A stretch of 64,000 bases of DNA, taken from the NCBI GenBank assembly GCA_047974565.1, contig JBKECN010000086.1:1-64000 (forward strand). The letters run 5' to 3'. The stretch comes from JBDIAG01 sp047974565 (GTDB lineage: Bacteria > Actinomycetota > Actinomycetes > Actinomycetales > CAWJMD01). Positions within the stretch are counted from its first letter, which is position 1. Each line of letters starts with the position of its first letter. Below, one piece after another: positions 7,456 to 17,386 of this stretch. A model generated the notes under the pieces. The model was not told the origin of the DNA, did no database searches, and saw only the letters and a list, made by a program, of their open reading frames with translations. The position numbers were made by a program, and so were the translations under genes.

Positions 7456-9519
7456 GTGACAGAGGTGGCAGCCCCACAGACCTGGGTCGACGACGTCGGT
7501 CGTGAGGAACTGCTGGAGCTCCTGGCCCGGCACGGGGTCGACGTCAATTCGCTGACCGTCCCCGATCCCGTTCCCGGGGCCGGCCTCGACGAGCCCCCCG
7601 AGTCCCAGCAGTACCAGATCGTCCCCATGCGGGACGGCTGGCTGCGGATCGGCATCGAGGCCATGCCGCAGCGGGAGGGGACGCTGGTCGGTCGCTGGAT
7701 CCGCGACCCGGCCCACCCCGCCCAGGACGTGCTGGGCGAGCCGATCTTCTTCGACGAGACCGACGCCGACGACCTGGACGGCTGGGTGCGCGCCCGGGCG
7801 GACTTCGACGGCTCCGGGCGGCGCTGGATCTACGTGCTGCGCCGCCCCGAGCGGGAGGCCTACGTGGCGCTGGTGTACGAGGCCGGCCCGACCGGCCCGG
7901 TGCGACGCAGCCTGGTCACCGGGGTGTACCCGGATATCACCCTGTGCGACGAGGACGGTGGGCGGCTGGCGTACGTCCAGCCCGACCGCACCCAGCGCGG
8001 CCTCACTCGCGCCGTGCTGGCCCCCGCCTTCGACGACACCGAGGCGACCACCACGGTGCTGCGCGACAGCACCCATGGCGGGCTCGGCGTCAAGGCCTGC
8101 TCGGTGCGCCGGTTCATCAAGCTCAGCCACGGAGTGCGTACCCGCCGGGTCTGGGACCTGGTGGATGTGCGCTCGGCCAGCCCGGTGCCGATCACCGTGC
8201 CCGGTGTGTCCAACGATCCCGCGCTCTTCGACGTGGCCCTGCTGGACACCGAGCCCGTGCTGGCCCAGGCGATCAACCGGGAGACGGTGGATGGACAGGG
8301 ACGCGCCAGCGCGACCCACTGGGAACTGACGGTGAGCCGGATCGTGTCCGGGCGCATCCTGCAGCGCTGGTCGGCGGCCACCGGCGTCGGCCTGGCCCGC
8401 GAGGTGACCTCGGACGACGGCTGCGCGTTGGTCCGGGTTTTCCGGGACGGCTTCGAGCGACTGCTGCGAGTGCCCTTGGACGGCTTCTCCTCGGCCGGAG
8501 AGCACGCCCCGTTGCAGGAGTCCACCGGCATGTTCAGCCTGGTCGGCAACAGCGTGACCCCCTCGATCGGCCTGACCGCCACCGAACTCTGCGGCGGGCT
8601 CGACCCGTTCCTCTGGTACTGGCGCCCGGACGGCACGGTGCTGAACACCGACGAGGAGATCATCCGCCGGGCCGCCTGCCTGACCCGCAAGCAGATCGTG
8701 CGGATCGCCGGCGACGACGACTACGAGTTCGACCTGGACGTGCGGTGGCCGGTCGAAGGCGGCGACCACTTTCGCGGGCCCGTGCTGCTCATGCTCTACG
8801 GCGCCTACGGGCTGGACATCGACCTGGACAACGACCGCGACCTCGGCCGGTGGCTGGGGCGCGGGTTCGCGGTGGCGACTGCCCACGTCCGCGGTGGGGG
8901 CGCGGAGGCCCGGCACCTGGCCGGGTGCCGGGCGAACCGCGACCGGTCCGTCGCGGACGCTGCCGCCGCCGTCCGGTGGTTGCGCTCACCGAGCGGGCCG
9001 GTCACCGCCTCCGCGCTGTGTGTGCTGGGCGCCAGTGCCGGTGGTTTCCTGGCCGCCACCACCCTGAACACCTGCCCCGACCTGGTGGACGCCTGCGTCA
9101 TCGTCAACGGATACGTCGATCCGTTGACCAGCCTGATCCGCCAGGACACCGCCACCCCGTCCAGTGACCGCGACGAGTGGGGCGATCCGCAGAACAACCC
9201 CAATGACCTGGAGACCTTGCAGGCCGTCTCACCGGTGGACAACCTCTGCGGCAGTCCCACCGCCAGGGCGCTGGTGATCGTCTCGGCCAACGACGTCCGG
9301 GTCAACCCGCGCCAGGGCCTCAAATGGGTGCTCACCTACCGCGGGCTCGGCGGGCAGGCAGCCCTGTGGTTCGATCCCAAGGGCGCCCACGACTGCTGGG
9401 GCGCCGGCATGGATCCGGACTCCCTGGTCGGCTGGGTGGACGATGCCCTGCAAGCCAGGCCCCCGACCGTCGAGGTGGCCGCCGCGATCAGCGGGAGCGC
9501 CGACCGCGAGCCGGCCTGA
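7456..9519 (+). CDS. Prolyl oligopeptidase family (S9) protease, probable lanthipeptide leader peptidase
   Basis: 687-aa S9-family serine protease. It has a long N-terminal region (about 1-430) in place of the beta-propeller and a C-terminal alpha/beta hydrolase domain. The predicted triad is Ser527 in GASAGG, Asp613 in SANDVRV and His645 in GAHDCW. Prolyl oligopeptidases of the AplP/FlaP type remove leaders in some class III clusters by cutting after Pro, and all four precursor leaders here contain a Pro followed by Glu, Asp or Ala before the core. The GTG start lies 8 nt after the exporter stop, so the two are probably co-transcribed. No signal peptide is apparent, which fits a cytoplasmic role. 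Confidence 0.85.
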   Translation: MTEVAAPQTWVDDVGREELLELLARHGVDVNSLTVPDPVPGAGLDEPPESQQYQIVPMRDGWLRIGIEAMPQREGTLVGRWIRDPAHPAQDVLGEPIFFDETDADDLDGWVRARADFDGSGRRWIYVLRRPEREAYVALVYEAGPTGPVRRSLVTGVYPDITLCDEDGGRLAYVQPDRTQRGLTRAVLAPAFDDTEATTTVLRDSTHGGLGVKACSVRRFIKLSHGVRTRRVWDLVDVRSASPVPITVPGVSNDPALFDVALLDTEPVLAQAINRETVDGQGRASATHWELTVSRIVSGRILQRWSAATGVGLAREVTSDDGCALVRVFRDGFERLLRVPLDGFSSAGEHAPLQESTGMFSLVGNSVTPSIGLTATELCGGLDPFLWYWRPDGTVLNTDEEIIRRAACLTRKQIVRIAGDDDYEFDLDVRWPVEGGDHFRGPVLLMLYGAYGLDIDLDNDRDLGRWLGRGFAVATAHVRGGGAEARHLAGCRANRDRSVADAAAAVRWLRSPSGPVTASALCVLGASAGGFLAATTLNTCPDLVDACVIVNGYVDPLTSLIRQDTATPSSDRDEWGDPQNNPNDLETLQAVSPVDNLCGSPTARALVIVSANDVRVNPRQGLKWVLTYRGLGGQAALWFDPKGAHDCWGAGMDPDSLVGWVDDALQARPPTVEVAAAISGSADREPA

Positions 9520-9816
9520 CCCGGTCCGGGGCATTGCTCGCCCCGCCCGCCAGCAGGGCGAGCGTCGAAAGGGCTTGTCGGCTGACCCGTCCGGCGCTGG
9601 GCATGTCCGGGGGATCGGGGTCACCTGGTGAGCGGTCGGCGTGCTGCGCTGGGCCATCGGCGGGCTCGACGTAGACTGCACCCCGCACGACCCGGTTGCC
9701 GGGCGCCTCGGCGAGCCGGCGGCCCCCTTCCCAGGTCGGCGACGAACGAAGTGACGCGGTCGTCCGTGTCCGGATGCGTGGTGCGTGGCTGCGCGCCGAG
9801 GGAGAAGGAGGTGCCG

Positions 9817-12800
9817 ATGTCGGACAGTTTCGTCCACCTGCACGTGCACACCGAGTATTCGATGCTCGATGGTGCCGCGCGTATCGACGACCTGTTCGCC
9901 GAGGCCGCTCGGATGGGCATGCCCGCGGTGGCCACCACCGACCACGGCTACGTCTTCGGGGCGTATGAGTTCTGGAAGAAGGCGGCCAAGCACGGGGTCA
10001 AGCCGATCATCGGCGTCGAGGCCTATGTCACTCCGGGCACGCATCGCAGCGACAAGACCCGGGTGGTCTACGGCGACGGTGGCCGCGACGACGTCTCCGC
10101 GCGCGGCACCTACACGCACATGACGCTGCTGGCCGCTGACAACGGCGGGATGCACAACCTGTTCCGGATGAGTTCGATCGCCAGCCTGGACGCTGCCTTC
10201 GGCAAGTACCCGCGGCTGGACCGTGAACTGCTCAGCCAGTACGGCTCCGGGCTGATCGCCACCACCGGTTGCCCGTCGGGTGAGATTCAGACCCGGCTGC
10301 GGCTCGGCCAGTACCGCGAGGCCGTGCGCGCCGCCTCGGAGTTGCGGGACATCTTCGGCGCGGAGAACTTCTACTGCGAGCTGATGGATCACGGCCTCGA
10401 CATCGAGCGCAAGGTCCAGAAGGATCTGCTGCGCCTGGCGTCCGAGCTCGGATTGCCGTTGCTGGCCACCAACGACCTGCACTACACCCGCGCCGAGGAC
10501 GCCAAGGCGCACGAAGCCTTGTTGTGTGTGCAGTCCGGCTCCACGCTCGCCGACCCGGACCGGTTCAAGTTCGACGCCGAGGAGTTCTATCTCAAGTCTC
10601 CGGAGGAGATGCGGCACCTGTGGCGCGAGCTGCCCGAGGCCTGCGACAACACCCTGGCCATCGCCGAGCGCTGCGAGGTCTCGTTCACCGAGGGCGAGGG
10701 CCGCTTCATGCCGAAGTTCCCCGTCCCGGCGGGGGAGTCCGAGACCTCCTGGTTCGTCAAGGAGGTCGAGCGCGGCCTGGCCGAGCGGTACCCCGGCGGG
10801 GTGCCGCAGTATGCCCGGGATCAGGCCGAGTACGAGACCGAGGTGATCGCCGGCAAGGGGTACACCGGGTACTTCCTCGTCGTGGCCGACTTCATCACCT
10901 GGGCCAAGGACAACGGGATCCGGGTCGGCCCCGGCCGTGGTTCGGGGGCCGGGTCGATGTGCGCGTACGCCTTGCGGATCACCGACCTCGACCCGGTGCC
11001 GCACGGACTCATCTTCGAGCGCTTCCTCAACCCCGAGCGCCCGTCCATGCCCGACTTCGATGTGGACTTCGACGAACGCCGGCGCGGCGAAGTGATCCAC
11101 TACGTGACGACCAAGTACGGCTCCGAGCGGGTCGCGCAGATCGTCACCTACGGCACGATCAAGGCCAAGCAGGCGGTCAAGGACGCCTCGCGCGTACTCG
11201 GCTACCCCTTCTCCATGGGGGAACGGATCACCAAGGCGATGCCACCGGCGGTGATGGGCAAGGACATCCCGCTGGGCGGCATCTTCGACCCGAACCACAA
11301 GCGCTATGGCGAGGCGGGTGAGGTGCGCACCCTCGTCAAGGAGGACGAGGAGGTCGCCAAGGTCTTCGAGACCGCGCAGGGCCTGGAAGGCCTCAAGCGT
11401 CAGTGGGGCGTGCACGCTGCCGGGGTCATCATGTCCAGCGAGCCGCTGCTGGACGTCATCCCGATCATGCGCCGGGCTGCCGACGGCCAGGTCATCACCC
11501 AGTTCGACTACCCGAGTTGTGAATCCCTCGGGCTGGTCAAGATGGACTTCCTGGGGCTGCGCAACCTGACGATCCTCGACGACGCGATCGCCAACGTGAC
11601 GTCCAACCGGGGCATCGACCTCGACCTGGACGCCCTGTCCAAGGACCCGACCGACCAGGCCGCGTACGAGCTGCTGGCCCGCGGTGACACCCTCGGGGTG
11701 TTCCAGCTCGACGGTGGCGGCATGCGCACGCTGCTGCGGCAGATGCAGCCGGACAACTTCGAGGACATCTCCGCGGCGCTCGCGCTGTACCGGCCGGGCC
11801 CGATGGGTGCCGATTCGCACACCAACTACGCGTACCGCAAGACGGGCAAGCAAGAGGTGGTGCCGATCCACCCCGAGCTGGAGGAGCCGCTCGCGGAGAT
11901 CCTGGGCACGACGTACGGGCTCATCGTGTACCAGGAGCAGGTGCAGCAGATCGCTCAGAAGGTCGCCGGGTATTCGCTCGGCAAGGCGGACCTGCTGCGG
12001 CGGGCGATGGGCAAGAAGAAGAAGGAGGTGCTCGACGCCGAGTTCGTGCCTTTCAGTGAGGGCATGCGTGCGCACGGGTACTCCGACGCGGCGATCACCA
12101 CGCTGTGGGACATTCTCGTCCCGTTCTCCGATTACGCCTTCAACAAGGCGCACACCGCTGCCTACGGGCTGGTGTCCTATTGGACGGCCTATCTCAAGGC
12201 GAACTACCCGGCCGAGTACATGGCCGCGCTGCTCACCAGCGTCGCCGACGACAAGGACAAGTCCGCGCTGTACCTGGGCGAGTGCCGCCGGATGAAGATC
12301 ACCGTGCTGCCGCCGGACGTGAATTCCTCGATCGGCACCTTCGCGGCCGTCGGCAACGACATCCGGTTCGGGATGGCGGCGATCCGCAATGTCGGCGCCA
12401 ACGTGGTGGCGGCCATCGTGCAGGCGCGCCAGGCCAAGGGTGCCTTCACCTCCTTCGAGGACTTCCTGCGCAAGGTGCCGGCGGTGGTGTGCAACAAGCG
12501 CACCATCGAATCTCTCATCAAGGCAGGCGCTTTCGATTCCCTCGGGCATTCTCGTCGGGGTCTGGCGGCGATCCACGAGGTGTACGTCGACTCCATCGTC
12601 GACGACAAGCGCCACGAGGCGGCCGGGCAGGATTCGCTCTTCGGAGGCTTGGGCGACGACGCCGGCCCAGGGGCCTTGTCTGCGCTGCCCGTGGTGCCGG
12701 ACTACGAGTGGGACAAGCGGGAGAAGCTCTCCTATGAGCGGGAGATGCTGGGGCTCTACGTCTCCGATCACCCGCTCTTCGGGGTGGAGCACCTGCTGTC

Positions 12801-13344
12801 GCAGGCATCGGACACCTCGCTGGCCTCGCTGGTGGGTGACGGCCGTCCGGACGGCACGACGGTGACCATCGCTGGGCTGATCACGCAGGTCACCCGCAAG
12901 ACCACCAAGGCCGGCAACCTGTGGGCGATCGCGCAGTTGGAGGACCTGGCCGGCAGCGTCGAGGTGCTCTTCTTCCCGCAGACGTACACCGCGGTGGCCC
13001 ATGAACTGCGTGAGGACGTGGTGTGCGTGATCCGGGGGCGGGTGAACCGGCGCGACGATCAGCTCGCGATCAACGCCGCGGAGATGTCGTTGCCGGACAT
13101 CTCCGACGCGGGCCGCTCGGGCCCGGTGACGATCGCCCTGCCCACGTCGCGGTGCACGCCGCCGGTGGTGGGTCGGCTCAAGGATGTGCTCATCACTCAT
13201 CCAGGCGTTGCCGAGGTGCACCTGCGGCTCACTCAGGCGGACAAGGCCACGCTGATGCGTCTGGACGACACGTTGCGGGTGACGCCGTCGCCGGCTTTGT
13301 ACGGGGACCTGAAGGCATTGCTCGGGCCGAGTTGTCTGGCCTGA
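9817..13344 (+). CDS. dnaE: DNA polymerase III subunit alpha (DnaE1)
   Basis: 1175-aa replicative polymerase. It starts SDSFVHLHVHTEYSMLDG with the PHP domain, followed by the C-family polymerase palm (catalytic acidic motif PDFDVDF, Asp413/415/417), fingers, helix-hairpin-helix and an OB-fold near the C-terminus. There is no proofreading exonuclease insertion, so it is DnaE rather than PolC. The ATG at 9817 has a perfect GGAGAAGGAGG upstream. An in-frame GTG lies 6 nt earlier. The frame stays open further upstream without conserved sequence. Confidence 0.97.
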   Translation: MSDSFVHLHVHTEYSMLDGAARIDDLFAEAARMGMPAVATTDHGYVFGAYEFWKKAAKHGVKPIIGVEAYVTPGTHRSDKTRVVYGDGGRDDVSARGTYTHMTLLAADNGGMHNLFRMSSIASLDAAFGKYPRLDRELLSQYGSGLIATTGCPSGEIQTRLRLGQYREAVRAASELRDIFGAENFYCELMDHGLDIERKVQKDLLRLASELGLPLLATNDLHYTRAEDAKAHEALLCVQSGSTLADPDRFKFDAEEFYLKSPEEMRHLWRELPEACDNTLAIAERCEVSFTEGEGRFMPKFPVPAGESETSWFVKEVERGLAERYPGGVPQYARDQAEYETEVIAGKGYTGYFLVVADFITWAKDNGIRVGPGRGSGAGSMCAYALRITDLDPVPHGLIFERFLNPERPSMPDFDVDFDERRRGEVIHYVTTKYGSERVAQIVTYGTIKAKQAVKDASRVLGYPFSMGERITKAMPPAVMGKDIPLGGIFDPNHKRYGEAGEVRTLVKEDEEVAKVFETAQGLEGLKRQWGVHAAGVIMSSEPLLDVIPIMRRAADGQVITQFDYPSCESLGLVKMDFLGLRNLTILDDAIANVTSNRGIDLDLDALSKDPTDQAAYELLARGDTLGVFQLDGGGMRTLLRQMQPDNFEDISAALALYRPGPMGADSHTNYAYRKTGKQEVVPIHPELEEPLAEILGTTYGLIVYQEQVQQIAQKVAGYSLGKADLLRRAMGKKKKEVLDAEFVPFSEGMRAHGYSDAAITTLWDILVPFSDYAFNKAHTAAYGLVSYWTAYLKANYPAEYMAALLTSVADDKDKSALYLGECRRMKITVLPPDVNSSIGTFAAVGNDIRFGMAAIRNVGANVVAAIVQARQAKGAFTSFEDFLRKVPAVVCNKRTIESLIKAGAFDSLGHSRRGLAAIHEVYVDSIVDDKRHEAAGQDSLFGGLGDDAGPGALSALPVVPDYEWDKREKLSYEREMLGLYVSDHPLFGVEHLLSQASDTSLASLVGDGRPDGTTVTIAGLITQVTRKTTKAGNLWAIAQLEDLAGSVEVLFFPQTYTAVAHELREDVVCVIRGRVNRRDDQLAINAAEMSLPDISDAGRSGPVTIALPTSRCTPPVVGRLKDVLITHPGVAEVHLRLTQADKATLMRLDDTLRVTPSPALYGDLKALLGPSCLA

Positions 13345-13429
13345 GGCGTTGTCGGATCTGAACTCTGGGGAGGTCAACCGTGCGGGCGGGTCGGCCACGC
13401 CGAGCCGCGCTGGTGAAGGTCCCACGTCC

Positions 13430-13972
13430 ATGCCGCCCCGGCCGCGCTCGGGGTGGGCGTCGATGTGGCAGCAGGTACTGACCTGGACGCCGACGGTGCT
13501 GTTGATCGTGCTTGCCGGGGGCCTGGCCGGCGTCGGGTGGTATGCGCTGGCACCGACCACTGTCGGGCAGTACGTGCGTGACATGGTCCGCTACCCGGTG
13601 CCGGACTATCCACCGGCCAGCGTGGCCGCGCTGTACGTGGTGATCGTGCTGGTGGCGGGGCTGCTGGCGGGGATTCCGGTGGTGGCCAGACAGCGGGATC
13701 GGCCACTGGCGCGGCTGGTCGTGCATTGTGTGGCCGGGGTGCTGGCCGCCGGCGCGACGTACGTTGTCGGCTACATCTTGGGCCCGGCTCCCGAGGCCGT
13801 GCAGATCGCAGCCGATCCCGGGCACGTCCAGGTGCCTCTGGTGTTGCCGACGCCGCTGCTGGTGCTGGTGTGGCCTGCGGCGACGGCGAGCCTGGTGACC
13901 ATCGGCTTGCTGCTCAGCGCGGTGCTGTATCCCGAGCCGGCCGGAGTCCGGTCCCCGGGCCACGCGGGGTGA
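13430..13972 (+). CDS. Actinobacterial membrane protein (DUF2567-like)
   Basis: 180-aa protein with about four hydrophobic segments (residues about 22-41, 65-85, 98-118 and 140-162) and a long extracytoplasmic loop after the first. The general layout recalls DUF2567 membrane proteins of actinobacteria, but no diagnostic motif was confirmed. An in-frame TTG at 13349, 5 nt after dnaE, would add a 27-residue low-complexity N-terminus. It ends 3 nt before the Rhs start, so it marks the last backbone gene before the toxin island. Confidence 0.6.
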   Translation: MPPRPRSGWASMWQQVLTWTPTVLLIVLAGGLAGVGWYALAPTTVGQYVRDMVRYPVPDYPPASVAALYVVIVLVAGLLAGIPVVARQRDRPLARLVVHCVAGVLAAGATYVVGYILGPAPEAVQIAADPGHVQVPLVLPTPLLVLVWPAATASLVTIGLLLSAVLYPEPAGVRSPGHAG

Positions 13973-13975
13973 AAC

Positions 13976-16900
13976 GTGCGTCGGCGCCGTTCTTGCGGGG
14001 TTGGACTTGGCGTTGTCGCAGCGGTACAGGGTCGGTTGCAGGCTCAGACGCTGGTCGATCCGGGGGATGTTTCGGGGTCGTTGACGACGAGTTACACCTA
14101 TACCGGTGCTGGGGAGGTGCCCTCGGTGGTGGATCCGGCGGGTCGGATCACCACTCACGGGTACGACCAGGCTGGCAATCTGGTGTCGACGACGTTGCCG
14201 GATGGGCGGGTGACTCGGATGGCGTATTCGGCTCGCGGGCAGGTGTCTTCGATCACGGATGCTTCGGGGGCGGTGACCTCGATGGTTTATGACGGTGCGG
14301 GGAACCTGGTGTCGACCACGACGCCGGGCGAGCGGACCGTGTCGGCGACGTATAACGGTGATGGCACGGTGGCGACGTCGACGGATGCGGCGGGGCAGAC
14401 CACCACGTACGCCTATGACCGGGCGGGGAACCGGGTTCGGGTCGTGTCGCCGGCGGGTCGGGTTGCTGCGGTGCAGGTGAGCGTGCTGGGGTGGGTGATG
14501 GCCACGATCGATCCTCGGGGGCAGGTTGCGGGGGCGGACCGTGCCGCGTTCACCACGACGATGGGCCGGGATGCGGCCGGGCGTGTGACGTCGATGCGTG
14601 AGCCTACGGGCGTGATGACATCGACTGCTTATTCCGTGGATGGCAACCCGGTGGAGGTTGTGGACGCTTCGGGCGGGGTGACCCGGTTCGGCTATGACGG
14701 GGTGGGTCGGTTGACGAGTGTGACTGATCCGGACGGGAGGACGACTCGCACCGAGTACGACGCGGCGGCTCGGGTCAGGGCTGTGGTCGACCCGGCGGGG
14801 GCCACGACGACGACGGGGTACGACGTCTTCGGTCGCCCGGTACGGGTGTTGGATCCGACGGGCCGGACGGCGTCTCAAACGTATACGCGTGCGGGCGTGG
14901 TGGGGTCTCGGACGGGCCCGGATGGGCAGACCACCCGGTATGAGTACGACTCCTCGGATCGTGTTGTGTCGGTGACGGGTCCTGGTGGTGGGGTGAGTCG
15001 TACCGGGTGGGACGTTCTGGATCGGGTGGTGAGTGTGAGCGATCCGGATGGGCGGGTGGTGCGGACTGAGTACACCCCGTCGGGTCAGGTCGAGCGGGTG
15101 AGGCGTCCGGATGGGTCGGTGCTGGAGTACGGGTATGACGTGCTGGATCGGCGGGTGTGGGTGAGTGATCCGTCGGGCACGTCGAGGTATGGGTATGACG
15201 CTGATGGGCTGGTCGTCTCGGTGGTGGATCCGGTGGGTCGGGCCACGGCCATGGGGTGGGATGCGGCGGGGAATCAGGTGTCGAGTACCACGTCGGTGGG
15301 GGTGGTGTCTCGCCGTTTTGATGCGGGTCGGCGCGTGATGAGCGTGGACAATCCTGGTTCGGCTGCCGATGTGGAGTATGGGTATGACGCGGCGGGTCGG
15401 GTGGTGTCGATGAGGGATGGCACGGGTGTGTCGTCGTATGCGTACTCGCCGGCGGGTCGGCTGGTTGCCTACACCAATGGGGCGTCGGCCACCGTGGGGT
15501 ATGGGTATGACGCTGCGGGTCGGGTGGCGAGGGTGCAGTATCCCAGTGGTCGTGACGTGCTACGGGGGTATGACGCGGCGGGTCGGTTGGTCACGGTGTC
15601 GGATGGGGTGGGGCGTACGGCTCGGTTCTCCGCTGATGCCGGTGGCCGGGTGGGTGGGGTGTCACTACCGAATGGGGTGTCCACGGCGTATTCGTATACC
15701 GCGGATGGTCAGGTTGCGGAGTTGGTCACGTCGCGGGGGGCTGGGAGCGTGGTCTCTGATGTGGCGTCGTTCTCGGCTGGGGGGTTGCTGACGTCCAGGG
15801 CGGGTGGTGAGGGTGCGCAGGGGTATTCCTGGGATGCGTTGGCGCGGTTGGATGAGGTGAGCCTCACGGCGTCGGGGGGTGGGTCGAGTGCGGTGGATGT
15901 GGGGTTTGATGAGGCGGGTCGGGTGTCCACCGTGGGTGGGTCGGTGTTGACCTATGACGGGTGGGGTCAGGTGTCGGGGGCGGTCCGTGGGATGGGTGGG
16001 CAGTCGCGGGCGGAGACGGTGTTTGCTTTTGATGGGGCGGGGAACCGGGTGGGGCAGTCGACCACGATCTCTGGCACACAGACGCAGTCGGGGATGTGGG
16101 ATGTGGGGCCGTTGGGGTCGGGGTCGTGGGTGTTTGATGTCGATGAGGTCAATCGGTTGAGGGGGGTCAGCGGTCCGGGGGTTGAGGCCGGGTATGGGTA
16201 TGACGGGGCGGGGTTGCGGGCGTGGCGCACGAGTGGGGGGATGCGGGAGGACTTCGTGTGGGATGTCGTTGCCGGGGTGCCGGTGGTGTTGGCTGATGGT
16301 GAGCACGAGTACGTGTATGGGCAGGGCACGACCCCGTTGTGGCAGGTGGAGACGGGTACGGGGGTGGTGGAGTATCTGCATGCCGATGTCACGGGGTCGG
16401 TGGTGGCGGTCACCGATGCGGCGGGGGTGGTGGCCGGGACCCGGTCGTATGAGGCGTATGGGCGGGTGACCGGGTCCACGGGGGAGTGGGTGACCCGGTT
16501 CGGTTTCGCGGGGGAGTACACCGATCCCGATACCGGGTTGGTGTATTTGCGGGCCCGGTATTACGACCCGGACACTGCGCAGTTCATGAGTGTGGACCCG
16601 GTCGTGGAGCAGACGCGTACTGCGTACGGGTATACGGCGGGGAATCCGTTGCAGTTTGCTGATCCGACGGGTCTGGACTGGTTGCAGGACGCCTCGGACT
16701 GGACCGCGGGTTTCGGGGACACCCTGACTTTTGGGGGGACCGCTCAGATCCGCAGGTTGATCAACTACGCGGTGTGGGGTGAGGACTCCGACATGGTTGA
16801 TCACTGCTCCACGTTCTACCGGTGGGGTAGTCGCGGGGGCATGATCGCCGGCACCGGCCTGACCGTTATCGAGGGCCTGTCACTGGCGCGTGTGGCATGG

Positions 16901-17386
16901 GCCAGTCGCGGTGTTATCCAGGCCGCCCTGCGTGACCCCGCCACCACACTGACCCGCCTGACCGGGAGCCTGACCACCCGCGCCAGCACCATCACCCGCA
17001 CCCTACGACCCAAACCCCGACCAGCCACCACCAACACCGCCGCAAACGGCGCAGCCGGAGCGAGCAACGCGGCCAACGGGGTGCGGCTCGCTCAGCAGTT
17101 GGCTCGTGAGTCTGCGGAATCCGCGTTCACGGCATCTGGCGGTCTGCGGACTGAGGTGATTCAGGGCTCGAGCCGGATTATCGACGGGTCACGTCTGGGC
17201 AATCCTGACGTGGTCAAGGCTCTGACCGCGGACGGCAGCAACATTGCCGATTGGGGGAAGTACACGACGCAGACGTTCCAGAGCCCGTCCGGGCCCTTCC
17301 AAGCACACTTCTACTACAACCCGGTGACCGGCGCGGCCAACTACTCGGTGGACTACAAGATCGTCTTCAACGGAATGCCACGATGA
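13976..17386 (+). CDS. Rhs/YD-repeat polymorphic toxin
   Basis: 1136-aa protein. About 800 residues of YD repeats (GYDQAGNLVSTTLPDGR, EYDAAARVRAVVDPAG and similar) form the Rhs shell. An Rhs-associated core domain (about 798-898) follows, with YLHADVTGSVVAVTD, DTGLVYLRARYYDPDTAQF and the terminal ADPTGL. Next come a hydrophobic pre-toxin region (GSRGGMIAGTGLTV) and a variable C-terminal domain from about residue 1040. That last domain has motifs VIQGSSRIIDG, DWGKYTTQT and HFYYNPVTG, and I do not recognise its family. The N-terminus is short and has no clear signal peptide, and usual Rhs N-terminal domains are missing, so the gene looks 5'-truncated. An ATGA overlap joins it to its immunity gene. 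Confidence 0.92.
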   Translation: MRRRRSCGVGLGVVAAVQGRLQAQTLVDPGDVSGSLTTSYTYTGAGEVPSVVDPAGRITTHGYDQAGNLVSTTLPDGRVTRMAYSARGQVSSITDASGAVTSMVYDGAGNLVSTTTPGERTVSATYNGDGTVATSTDAAGQTTTYAYDRAGNRVRVVSPAGRVAAVQVSVLGWVMATIDPRGQVAGADRAAFTTTMGRDAAGRVTSMREPTGVMTSTAYSVDGNPVEVVDASGGVTRFGYDGVGRLTSVTDPDGRTTRTEYDAAARVRAVVDPAGATTTTGYDVFGRPVRVLDPTGRTASQTYTRAGVVGSRTGPDGQTTRYEYDSSDRVVSVTGPGGGVSRTGWDVLDRVVSVSDPDGRVVRTEYTPSGQVERVRRPDGSVLEYGYDVLDRRVWVSDPSGTSRYGYDADGLVVSVVDPVGRATAMGWDAAGNQVSSTTSVGVVSRRFDAGRRVMSVDNPGSAADVEYGYDAAGRVVSMRDGTGVSSYAYSPAGRLVAYTNGASATVGYGYDAAGRVARVQYPSGRDVLRGYDAAGRLVTVSDGVGRTARFSADAGGRVGGVSLPNGVSTAYSYTADGQVAELVTSRGAGSVVSDVASFSAGGLLTSRAGGEGAQGYSWDALARLDEVSLTASGGGSSAVDVGFDEAGRVSTVGGSVLTYDGWGQVSGAVRGMGGQSRAETVFAFDGAGNRVGQSTTISGTQTQSGMWDVGPLGSGSWVFDVDEVNRLRGVSGPGVEAGYGYDGAGLRAWRTSGGMREDFVWDVVAGVPVVLADGEHEYVYGQGTTPLWQVETGTGVVEYLHADVTGSVVAVTDAAGVVAGTRSYEAYGRVTGSTGEWVTRFGFAGEYTDPDTGLVYLRARYYDPDTAQFMSVDPVVEQTRTAYGYTAGNPLQFADPTGLDWLQDASDWTAGFGDTLTFGGTAQIRRLINYAVWGEDSDMVDHCSTFYRWGSRGGMIAGTGLTVIEGLSLARVAWASRGVIQAALRDPATTLTRLTGSLTTRASTITRTLRPKPRPATTNTAANGAAGASNAANGVRLAQQLARESAESAFTASGGLRTEVIQGSSRIIDGSRLGNPDVVKALTADGSNIADWGKYTTQTFQSPSGPFQAHFYYNPVTGAANYSVDYKIVFNGMPR
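16984..17051 (+). repeat. 68-bp direct repeat, copy 1 (inside the Rhs gene)
   Basis: Identical to 23873-23940. It encodes the basic, proline-rich linker (RTLRPKPRPATTNTAANG) just before the Rhs toxin domain. Copy 2 begins an orphan Hint-toxin cassette in the same reading frame, so recombination between copies would swap the Rhs C-terminus. Confidence 0.95.

Noticed and set aside
9229..13584. 1451-codon open frame on the minus strand opposite dnaE
   Set aside because: Shadow of dnaE caused by high GC third positions; composition is repetitive (V/G/H/R-rich) and no domain is recognisable, whereas dnaE is unmistakable.
14050..16660. CRISPR-like short repeats in the Rhs gene
   Set aside because: The repeats (GGGTATGACG.GG and similar) are in-frame codons for YD repeats, without constant spacing or spacers.
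13229..16804. Long minus-strand frames opposite the Rhs gene
   Set aside because: They mirror the YD repeats and are extremely rich in His, Pro and Arg; no real protein features.
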